From CAYZMH01 sp964479445 (GTDB lineage Bacteria > Bacteroidota > Bacteroidia > Bacteroidales > GCA-2748055), in assembly GCA_964479445.1 (NCBI GenBank), contig CAYZMH010000102.1, positions 1-9,412 on the forward strand: a stretch of 9,412 nucleotides of DNA, written 5' to 3'. Under the pieces are notes generated by a model that was given only the letters and a program-made list of their open reading frames with translations, did no database searches and was not told the origin of the DNA. The translations under genes were made by a program, and so were the position numbers. Shown here piece after piece: positions 1 to 5,531 of this stretch. The first letter of the stretch is position 1, and each line of letters begins with the position of its first letter.

Positions 1-101
1 GTTGATTCTGCAGGACGATTCTGGCACGCAGAGCCGCAGGTTGTTTCACGCAGAGACGCAGGGGCGCGGTTTTTTCTGCAGGACGATTGAGAGCGCGGAG
101 G
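1..101 (+). repeat. Interspersed repeat block R1 (forward orientation)
   Basis: The block holds two copies of the module CTGCAGGACGATT (8-20 and 76-88, 68 bp apart) separated by two copies of the CACGCAGAG core, one followed by CCGCAGG and one by ACGCAGG. The same two modules recur in six other blocks in this window. The left edge is cut by the window, so the block may extend further or follow a gene that ends just outside. A 74-codon open frame through it is a by-product of the repeat and is not a credible gene. Confidence 0.85.
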
Positions 102-118
102 CCTTTATATTAGGATCT

Positions 119-871
119 GTTAATTATTGTAGTAAAGTAATAATAATGTGGTTGTTACAGGGGCTCTGTATGATGATGCTATCTTTGTTTGGATTTGTTT
201 ACCAAAACCGGAGGGAACCAAGGTGAACTATGCGGAGGCTTGACTATGCGTCATACTGCGAATAAGTTCCTGGTTCCCTTTAGGTTGCAAGTACCAATTA
301 GAATATTAAGCAATGGGCTTATTAAAGGTATCAGTAAAGCAACCCTTCCGGTTATAATAAAAAGATTATGAACAAATTTACAAAGAACTTAGTTTTATCC
401 AATAAGATTTTTTCATCCTGATAACCTTCCGATAAAATGATTTTACATTTTGGTAAATTCCAAACAATCTTTTTTGAGTGATTATTTCCTGTTTTCATAG
501 CACATTTCGAGTTGTCCTTCTCTTAAGACGCACTTTTTACTAATAAAACCAGTATTTCAGCCTGATGCGGATATTATTAAATAGCGGATTGAGCGGTTCA
601 TCAAAACAATATATACCCTTCTCCAAAAAAAGGTACGATTCACGGAAAACCCCTGTAAAACGTAACCATCCCGCGGTTGATGCGTTTAAGAGAGTATAGC
701 ATAAATGATAGAATGTAACGTTTAATTTGACACCAGGTTAAAAAGGATATTTGTTTCGTAAAATGAAGGGAATGGTGTTGATAACTTTCATTGGAAGGTT
801 GGTGAATTGAGGATAACTTCATGAATTACGGAAAAAGTTATTAATTTAGTTATATTAATAAATATGTTGGC
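119..871. other. Long AT-rich intergenic stretch without a convincing gene
   Basis: About 750 bp separate repeat block R1 from the PorP-family gene. The only open frames are about 60 codons (189-371 on + and 640-822 on -). They have no recognisable domain, signal peptide or family motif, and I read them as chance. The sequence turns clearly AT-rich after about 290. It contains one imperfect hairpin (212-279) and presumably the promoter of the gene at 872, but no clean Bacteroidota promoter could be placed. A decayed gene or a small RNA cannot be excluded by eye. Confidence 0.6.
212..279. other. Imperfect inverted repeat
   Basis: AGGGAACCA (212-220) is the exact reverse complement of TGGTTCCCT (271-279), giving a 9-bp stem that extends weakly inward past one mismatch. 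The 50-nt loop contains ACTATGCG twice. There is no T-run after the stem, so it does not look like an intrinsic terminator. Its function is unknown and it could be a chance pairing or a relic of a mobile element. Confidence 0.35.
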
Positions 872-1855
872 GTGAGGAAGTTGATCTTATCCATATGCAT
901 TTTTAGTTCCGTTTTCATGACTTTAAGGGGTCAGGATCCTCACTTTACACAGTTTTATGCCAATCCACTGTACCTTGCTCCCTCTTTTGCCGGCGCTATA
1001 CAGTCAGACCGCATATCAGCCGTTTACCGCAATCAGTGGGCATCGCTTCCCGGCGCTTTTGTTACCTACAGTTTTTCGTACGATCACTTCTTCGACAATT
1101 TCAACAGCGGGGTAGGAGTATTGCTGATGCGCGATGTGGCGGGTTCGGGTGACCTGGCACTGACCAATGCCGGGTTGCAGTATTCCTACGACATCATGAT
1201 CAACAACTACTGGCATGTTCGTCCGGGTATACACTTCAACTATACCCAGATGGGGATCGATTATGCCAAACTGACCTGGAACGATGAGCTGACCTCTTCA
1301 GGGACCGGAGGGAACACTATTGAACAGCCTGGGGAGGATGTAGTTTCCGATGTGGATTTTTCTACTTCGGCACTCGTTTACTCGGAACGGTACTGGCTGG
1401 GTTTTGCCGTGGATCATTTGCTCCGTCCCAACTACGGCCTGTGGAACAACGAGGCTGACTTGCCCATCAAGTATTCGGTGTTTGGCGGGGCACAGGTGAT
1501 CCGGAGAGGCCGCCTGCTCAATCCCGTCGATGAGTCATTGTCACTGGCTTTCCTGTTCCGGCATCAATATATCTACAATCAGCTCGACCTGGGATTATAC
1601 TGGTATAAGGCACCCCTGATGCTCGGATTCTGGTACCGGGGGATCCCGTTTTTCGGCATGGATCCGAAAGGAGATGCCCTGGCATTCCTGGTAGGCTACA
1701 AGATGGATGATCTGAGGGTGGGATACAGTTACGACTTCACCATCTCCAACCTGGTTTCTTCTACCGGAGGAGCGCATGAGGTCTCGGTAACCTACGAGTT
1801 CAAGACTACCAGGAAAAGGCAGAAGCGGCATATGGTGCCGTGCCCCGAGTTCTAG
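872..1855 (+). CDS. PorP/SprF-family type IX secretion-associated outer-membrane protein
   Basis: A 327-aa protein. It has a signal peptide at residues 1-20 without a lipobox, followed by the family hallmark QDPHFTQFYANPLY at 21-34 and then an alternating aromatic/glycine-rich beta-barrel-like sequence. It closes with GGAHEVSVTYEF near residues 299-310, a basic stretch and a C-terminal PCPEF tail, all typical of PorP/SprF proteins. Family members are outer-membrane proteins that help T9SS cargo, often large adhesins with type B sorting domains, reach or attach to the surface. The length is normal. The start is GTG: an in-frame stop at 842-844 leaves no upstream ATG, and this start gives the intact signal peptide. 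An out-of-frame ATG at 864 opens a four-codon frame whose TGA (873-875) overlaps the GTG. No adhesin partner gene is next to it, which is common for dispersed paralogues. A repeat block starts right after the stop codon. The family call is firm; the exact cargo is unknown. Confidence 0.9.
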   Translation: MRKLILSICIFSSVFMTLRGQDPHFTQFYANPLYLAPSFAGAIQSDRISAVYRNQWASLPGAFVTYSFSYDHFFDNFNSGVGVLLMRDVAGSGDLALTNAGLQYSYDIMINNYWHVRPGIHFNYTQMGIDYAKLTWNDELTSSGTGGNTIEQPGEDVVSDVDFSTSALVYSERYWLGFAVDHLLRPNYGLWNNEADLPIKYSVFGGAQVIRRGRLLNPVDESLSLAFLFRHQYIYNQLDLGLYWYKAPLMLGFWYRGIPFFGMDPKGDALAFLVGYKMDDLRVGYSYDFTISNLVSSTGGAHEVSVTYEFKTTRKRQKRHMVPCPEF

Positions 1856-2020
1856 TTCTCGCGCAGAGGTTGTTTCACGCAGAGGCGCAGGTTTTGTTTC
1901 ACGCAGAGGCGCAGAGGCGCAGTTTATCTGCAGGTCGATTGGAGGCGCAGAGAAGAAATTGAATGGCAGACGATTGGAGGCGCAGAGAAGAAATTGAATG
2001 GCAGACGATTGGAGGCGCAT
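1856..2020 (+). repeat. Interspersed repeat block R2, with 35-bp tandem array
   Basis: The repeat starts immediately after the TAG of the PorP-family gene, with TTCTCGCGCAGAGG, then TTTCACGCAGAGGCGCAGG and further GCAGAGGCGCAG units. The second module (CTGCAGGTCGATTGGAGG) follows. From 1936 a 35-bp unit is tandemly repeated: copies at 1936-1970 and 1971-2005 are identical, and a partial third copy runs from 2006 to about 2019. A perfect 10-bp palindrome, GTGCCGGCAC, lies just beyond at 2029-2038. The block has the same orientation as the upstream gene. Confidence 0.9.
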
Positions 2021-2162
2021 TGCTACAGGTGCCGGCACATCAACTTTTAGAGGAATAGGTTCAGATTCTGCGACTTGTATCGAAAAAACCGGTATTGCAG
2101 GGTTAGTCTGACATAAAAAATACAGGTTTAAATTTACAGTGAGTTGAACCGTATCGGGTTTT

Positions 2163-2468
2163 TTATTCTTTCTCTTCGATGATTACAAAGATATCTTCAT
2201 CACCCTTCTTCATGTAGTATTGTTCCCGCGCAAATTTCTCCAGGTTCTCTTTGTTGGTGGTGAGTTCATGAAGCCGTGTTGAATCACGGTTTATTTGTTC
2301 CTTATAATACTCTTTGTCGGCTTCCAGCTGGTTAATATCCGATATCATCCGGAACCTGTCTACCAGGTTATTTTGCGAAAAGAAGATAATCCACACTAAA
2401 AAGAGAAGTATGGTGATCACATACTTATTTCGCATCCAGGGCCATATGGGCTTGAACCAGTTTTTCAT
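2163..2468 (-). CDS. FtsB/DivIC-like septum formation initiator protein
   Basis: A 101-aa bitopic membrane protein. A short basic/aromatic cytoplasmic N-terminus is followed by one transmembrane helix at about residues 15-30 (YVITILLFLVWIIFF). Next is a heptad-like, charged coiled-coil segment at about 33-75, and then the conserved ending around FAREQYYMKKGDEDIFVI. This architecture and ending match the FtsB/DivIC (septum formation initiator) family, which forms a coiled-coil complex with FtsL-type and FtsQ-type proteins in the divisome and relays activation of septal peptidoglycan synthesis. The size is typical. The ATG at 2466-2468 places the helix correctly. The gene is monocistronic here: pruA lies upstream on the same strand, but a hairpin terminator at 2563-2619 separates them, so its promoter should lie within about 2469-2560. 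The FtsB versus DivIC name cannot be settled from sequence alone, so no symbol is given. Confidence 0.88.
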   Translation of the reverse strand: MKNWFKPIWPWMRNKYVITILLFLVWIIFFSQNNLVDRFRMISDINQLEADKEYYKEQINRDSTRLHELTTNKENLEKFAREQYYMKKGDEDIFVIIEEKE

Positions 2469-2562
2469 GAGTGATGGTAATATAATGAATCCCGAAGAAG
2501 GTTCATCTCCTAGTTTTCAACAAAATTCACGCAAAGCAACGCGCACACTGTAAAAGCAGAAA

Positions 2563-2619
2563 ACGCTGATTAATTCCGCAATACAATCTTGCGTAAATTA
2601 ACCAGCGTCTTTTTTTTTT
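2563..2619. terminator. Hairpin terminator, probably bidirectional, between pruA and the FtsB-like gene
   Basis: ACGCTG (2563-2568) pairs with CAGCGT (2603-2608), TTAATT (2570-2575) with AATTAA (2596-2601), and GCAA (2578-2581) with TTGC (2589-2592), around a 7-nt loop (2582-2588). On the + strand the stem is followed by an almost pure T-run to 2619, the classic intrinsic-terminator form. On the - strand the stem is preceded by the matching A-run and followed by TTTTCTGCTTTT, a weaker U-tract. It can end pruA transcription from the right and could stop + strand read-through from the PorP-family gene. Confidence 0.8.
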
Positions 2620-2620
2620 C

Positions 2621-2758
2621 TTCACGCCTCTGCGTCTCCACGTCCTGCAGAATCCCTGCGTCTCTGCGTCTCTGCGTGCAACAACTGCGCCTCCACGTCC
2701 TGCAGAATCCCTGCGTCTCTGCGTCTCTGCGTGAAACAACCTGCGTCTCTGCGTGAGA
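2621..2758 (-). repeat. Interspersed repeat block R3 in the pruA 3' untranslated region
   Basis: Read on the - strand, the block begins directly after the pruA TAA with TCTCACGCAGAGACGCAGG, then TTTCACGCAGAGACGCAGAG and the second module CTGCAGGACGTGGAG. A unit of about 55 bp occurs twice in tandem: CTCCACGTCCTGCAG starts at 2636 and again at 2691 on the + strand, and the copies are nearly identical. The block fills the space between the pruA stop codon and the terminator hairpin, so it should be transcribed as part of the pruA mRNA. Its orientation is the same as pruA. Confidence 0.9.
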
Positions 2759-4390
2759 TTAGTCTTCGTCCATGAACGGATACCGGTAATCAGCCGGCGG
2801 CACAAAGTTCTCCTTGATCGCCCGCGGGGAGGCCCAGCGGATGATATTAAGGAGGGAGCCTGCTTTATCGTTAGTACCCGATCCGCGTGCACCACCGAAG
2901 GGTTGCATACCGACCACGGCACCGGTAGGTTTGTCGTTGATGTAGAAGTTACCGGCGGTGTTCACCAGCAGGTTGGTCAGTTCCTCGATGATATAGCGGT
3001 CTTTGGCAAACACAGCACCGGTCAGACCATAGACGGAAGTATCGTTCAGGATATCTATTGTTTCATACATCTTATCGTCGGGATAGACATAGATTGTCAA
3101 TACCGGTCCGAACAACTCTTCCTCCATGGTGACGTAGCGCGGATCTTTGGCATGGATAACGGTTGGTTCGATGAAGAATCCTTCCGACTTATCGTACCCG
3201 CCGCCGATGATCACCTCGGCATCTTTGTCTGATTTGGCGCGGTCGATGTACCCCGACAGTTTATCGAAGGAGGCTTCATCGATCACGGCATTGAAGAAGT
3301 TGGTGAAATCTTCGGGCGGACCCATCTTGATGCCTTTGATGACGCTTTCGAGCTTATCTTTCACGTCGGGCCAGATGCTTTCCGGAATGTAGGTCCGGGA
3401 AACCGCCGAACATTTTTGTCCCTGGTATTCATAGGCGCCGCGGACCATGGCGGTTACCAGGTGATCGATATTGGCGCTGTTGTGTGCGAATATATAGTCT
3501 TTACCGCCGGTTTCACCAACGATACGGGGGTACGACTTGTAATGATGAATGTTGTTTCCGATGGTCTTCCAGATATTCTGGAACACTTCGGTGGACCCGG
3601 TGAAATGGATCCCGGCAAAGTCGGGATGCGAGAAGATCTCTTTTCCGGCTACCGGACCCGAAACGAATACCAGGTTGATGACCCCGTCGGGGAGTCCGGC
3701 CTCCTGCAGGATCTCCATGATCACGCGGGCGGAAAATACCTGTGTGTTGGAGCATTTCCATACAGCGGTGTTCCCCATGGTAGCGGGAGCAGAAGGCAGA
3801 TTTCCGGCAATGGAGGTGAAATTGAAGGGTGTAAGTGCAAAGACAAATCCTTCCAACGGCCGGAACTCCATGCGGTCCCAGATGTTTTTGGTGGACTTGG
3901 GCTGTTCGTTGTACAGCTTGTCCATGTAATATACGTTGTAACGGAGGAAATCAATGAGCTCGGCTACTGCGTCGATTTCCGACTGGAATACGTTCTTGGA
4001 CTGACCAAGGATGGTGGCGGCATTCATTTTTTGCCGGTAGGGTCCGGACAGCAGGTCTGCGGCCTTTAAAAAGATCGATGCACGATGTTCCCACGACATG
4101 TTGGCCCATTTCTTCCGGGCTTCCAGGGCTGCATCAATGGCCTGTTTTACATGGGTGGCGTCTCCTTTGTGGTAGTGTCCCAGCAGGTGTTTGCGATTAT
4201 GGGGCGGATGGACCGACACGGTATTGTCGGTTCGCACCTCTTTCCCGTTAATGATCATGGGGATGTCCGTTACTTCGGAGCGCATCTCTTCTATGGCCTT
4301 TTTCAATTCGGCCCGTTCCGGGGTACCCGGAGCATAACTCAATACCGGTTCATTTTTGATTTCCGGTATGTTAAAAAATCCTTTTGGCAT
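2759..4390 (-). CDS. pruA: L-glutamate gamma-semialdehyde dehydrogenase (1-pyrroline-5-carboxylate dehydrogenase)
   Basis: A 543-aa NAD(P)-dependent aldehyde dehydrogenase that oxidises L-glutamate 5-semialdehyde (in equilibrium with 1-pyrroline-5-carboxylate) to glutamate, the second step of proline catabolism, in the cytosol. The ALDH landmarks are all present in order: TPFNF with the oxyanion-hole Asn near 189, the cofactor-domain FTGST at 263-267, the general base Glu293 in ETGGKD, the catalytic Cys326 in GQKCSA, EEELFGPV at 423-429, and PFGG at 497-500. The N-terminal stretch (FFNIPEIKNEPVLSYAPGTPER) and the ending PADYRYPF are typical of the roughly 540-aa single-function P5C dehydrogenases of Bacteroidota and eukaryotes, as opposed to fused PutA. 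The length is as expected and the gene is intact. No proline dehydrogenase gene is adjacent. A repeat block begins at the base after the stop codon. Confidence 0.95.
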   Translation of the reverse strand: MPKGFFNIPEIKNEPVLSYAPGTPERAELKKAIEEMRSEVTDIPMIINGKEVRTDNTVSVHPPHNRKHLLGHYHKGDATHVKQAIDAALEARKKWANMSWEHRASIFLKAADLLSGPYRQKMNAATILGQSKNVFQSEIDAVAELIDFLRYNVYYMDKLYNEQPKSTKNIWDRMEFRPLEGFVFALTPFNFTSIAGNLPSAPATMGNTAVWKCSNTQVFSARVIMEILQEAGLPDGVINLVFVSGPVAGKEIFSHPDFAGIHFTGSTEVFQNIWKTIGNNIHHYKSYPRIVGETGGKDYIFAHNSANIDHLVTAMVRGAYEYQGQKCSAVSRTYIPESIWPDVKDKLESVIKGIKMGPPEDFTNFFNAVIDEASFDKLSGYIDRAKSDKDAEVIIGGGYDKSEGFFIEPTVIHAKDPRYVTMEEELFGPVLTIYVYPDDKMYETIDILNDTSVYGLTGAVFAKDRYIIEELTNLLVNTAGNFYINDKPTGAVVGMQPFGGARGSGTNDKAGSLLNIIRWASPRAIKENFVPPADYRYPFMDED

Positions 4391-4575
4391 ATCGGTTACA
4401 GGTTTTAATAGTTAACGACTCTTTCTATGTATCACAAATTTCTTTCAAAATTGTTTGGTCACACTGCGCGTTCACCGGGGTTCACGCAGATGGAGATTGC
4501 CTCTCTTCCGGTGCTCATCTCCCTGTGCAAATATATGGGGTATAAGGGAGGGGTGGAAGATATTTTATAACAGGT
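4391..4575. other. pruA upstream region, nothing distinct
   Basis: This spacer should carry the pruA promoter on the - strand, but I could not place a convincing TTTG / TAnnTTTG pair. A short stretch at 4481-4495 (TTCACGCAGATGGAG) resembles one fragment of the interspersed repeat core and may be a degenerate relic. No coding sequence is evident. Confidence 0.45.
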
Positions 4576-4708
4576 TTTTTCTCGCAAAGATTTTGTTTCA
4601 CGCAGGGGCGCAGAGGCGCAGTTGAATGGTAAGACGATTAGAGACGCAGCGGGTTTTCTCGCAAAGGCGCAGGGGATAGCAGGGCGGTTGGAGACGCGGA
4701 GACGCAGG
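4576..4708 (+). repeat. Interspersed repeat block R4 (forward), left of the GxxExxY gene
   Basis: The block contains TTTCTCGCAAAG, then TTTCACGCAGGGGCGCAG, GGCGCAGTTGAATGG, a GACGATTAGAGACGCAG module, a second TTTCTCGCAAAGGCGCAGG, and GGTTGGAGACGCGGAGACG. It is forward-oriented, while the block on the other side of the GxxExxY gene (5356-5456) is reversed. The two share nearly identical inner cores: CACGCAGGGGCGCAGAGG here, against CACGCAGGGGCGCAGAGA in the reverse complement of the right block. Unlike R2, R3 and R6 it does not touch a stop codon; the nearest gene edges are both 5' ends. Confidence 0.85.
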
Positions 4709-4851
4709 TTTTAACAGTAAAATATGGTTTATAGAGCTGAGAATCGCAGTCAATATCAGAAAAGAAGCCGAATTGGTTCAGATCGCATGTAGCAGGTGAG
4801 CGTTTTGAAATGCATGTATTCGTATGGGTGATCTGTTGTTGAATATTCATA

Positions 4852-4905
4852 CCGGCAAAAAATGAGTGTCTGATTTCTGAAGGTGAAATGCTGATTTTTT
4901 ACCGG
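4852..4905. other. Imperfect hairpin upstream of the GxxExxY gene
   Basis: CCGGCAAAAAATGAG (4852-4866) matches the reverse complement of CTGATTTTTTACCGG (4891-4905) at 13 of 15 positions, with a 24-nt loop. It ends 26 bp before the start codon of the GxxExxY gene. With no T-run after the stem it is not a typical terminator in the + direction. It could be an operator, a 5'-leader structure, or chance in AT-rich sequence. Confidence 0.45.
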
Positions 4906-4931
4906 ATTGTCACATCAACATTAAAAAAGTT

Positions 4932-5309
4932 ATGGATTTAAATGACATTACCGGTAAAATCGTCAATGTGGCTTATGAAATCCACCAGGGATTGGGACCC
5001 GGTCTTTTTGAATCGGTGTATGAGATGATCCTGTTCGATCAGCTCACTGAAGCCGGGTTCCGTGTAAACCGGCAGGTCACTTTCCCGGTTTATTACCACA
5101 CTAAAAAGTATCAAACCGGTTTCCGGGTGGACCTGCTTGTCAACAGCGCGGTGATCGTGGAGGTCAAATCAGTGGAATCCCTGCAGCCCGTTCATTACAA
5201 GCAACTCTTAACTTACCTGCGTCTGATGAATATCAAGCTGGGATTACTGATCAATTTTAACGAAGAATATATCAAGAACGGACTCCGAAGGGTGGTAAAC
5301 CAACTCTGA
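4932..5309 (+). CDS. GxxExxY protein, PD-(D/E)XK nuclease-like
   Basis: A 125-aa protein of the GxxExxY family, which is placed in the PD-(D/E)XK nuclease superfamily (PDDEXK_3). The naming motif is present as GLFESVY (Gly24, Glu27, Tyr30) after HQGLGPG. Residues fitting a PD-(D/E)XK active site follow: Asp67 in FRVDLLV, then Glu77-x-Lys79 in VEVKS, and Gln91 in KQLLTYL, with Glu27 as the usual helix acidic residue. All candidate catalytic residues are retained and the length is normal, so the gene looks intact. There is no signal peptide or membrane segment, so it should be cytoplasmic. The family is widespread in environmental genomes, and its biological role is not established to my knowledge. 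It stands alone, with repeat blocks in inverted orientation on both sides (4576-4708 and 5356-5456). The ATG at 4932 is the natural start, giving the usual short N-terminus before DITGKIVNVAYEIHQ. Confidence 0.92.
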   Translation: MDLNDITGKIVNVAYEIHQGLGPGLFESVYEMILFDQLTEAGFRVNRQVTFPVYYHTKKYQTGFRVDLLVNSAVIVEVKSVESLQPVHYKQLLTYLRLMNIKLGLLINFNEEYIKNGLRRVVNQL

Positions 5310-5355
5310 TCATTAACTTTCAACTATTCGACTTCCCTGCCAATCAACCGTATTT

Positions 5356-5456
5356 CCGCATCTCTGCGTCTCTAAACGCCCTGCAGATATACTGCGTCTC
5401 TGCGCCCCTGCGTGAACTAACCTGTGTCTCTGCGTGAGACAACCCTCTGCGTGAAA
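5356..5456 (-). repeat. Interspersed repeat block R5 (reverse), between the GxxExxY gene and the T9SS cargo gene
   Basis: Read on the - strand, the order is TTTTTCACGCAGAGGG, TGTCTCACGCAGAGACACAGG, AGTTCACGCAGGGGCGCAG, an AGACGCAGTATATCTGCAGG module and AGAGACGCAGAGATGCGG. It lies 46 bp after the GxxExxY stop codon, in the opposite orientation to that gene, and ends just before the putative promoter of the downstream gene. With block R4 it gives the GxxExxY gene inverted flanks. Confidence 0.85.
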
Positions 5457-5458
5457 AA

Positions 5459-5489
5459 ATTGACATTGAAGGTTTTATATTGTAACTTG
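5459..5489 (+). promoter_or_regulatory. Possible Bacteroidota-type promoter of the T9SS cargo gene
   Basis: ATTG at 5459-5462 could serve as the -33 element (consensus TTTG). TAACTTG at 5483-5489 could serve as the -7 element (consensus TAnnTTTG), with a spacer of 20 bp, the usual distance. Both matches are imperfect. Transcription would start near 5495 and give a leader of about 35 nt, rich in A and C and without a Shine-Dalgarno site. The promoter begins right where repeat block R5 ends. Confidence 0.35.
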
Positions 5490-5531
5490 TACAGTTAGCA
5501 ATACCACGAAACCAACCAAACCCCCAGCATC

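Noticed and set aside
2..226. 74-codon open frame at the left edge
   Set aside because: It runs through repeat block R1 and has no domain or codon signature; the same frame arises from the repeat at other loci.
726..753. Possible promoter for the PorP-family gene (TTTG at 726-729, GATATTTG at 746-753)
   Set aside because: The -7 match is imperfect, the spacer of 16 bp is short for the Bacteroidota consensus, and the leader would be over 100 nt; not strong enough to list.
640..822. 60-codon frame on the - strand in the AT-rich spacer
   Set aside because: No recognisable motif, membrane segment or context, and a length expected by chance.
1595..2038. 147-codon frame on the - strand over the end of the PorP-family gene
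   Set aside because: It is antisense to a well-supported gene and its N-terminal part is translated repeat (SAPLRE-type tract).
2029..2038. Perfect palindrome GTGCCGGCAC as an operator or insertion site
   Set aside because: A single 10-bp palindrome without a second copy or a nearby promoter is likely chance; noted only within block R2.
2147..2166. Possible terminator hairpin AACC-GTATCG-GGTT with a T-run
   Set aside because: The stem has only four base pairs and overlaps the end of the FtsB-like gene; the hairpin at 2563-2619 is far stronger.
2753..4069. Long + strand frames opposite pruA
   Set aside because: They are antisense shadows of a complete aldehyde dehydrogenase with all catalytic residues.
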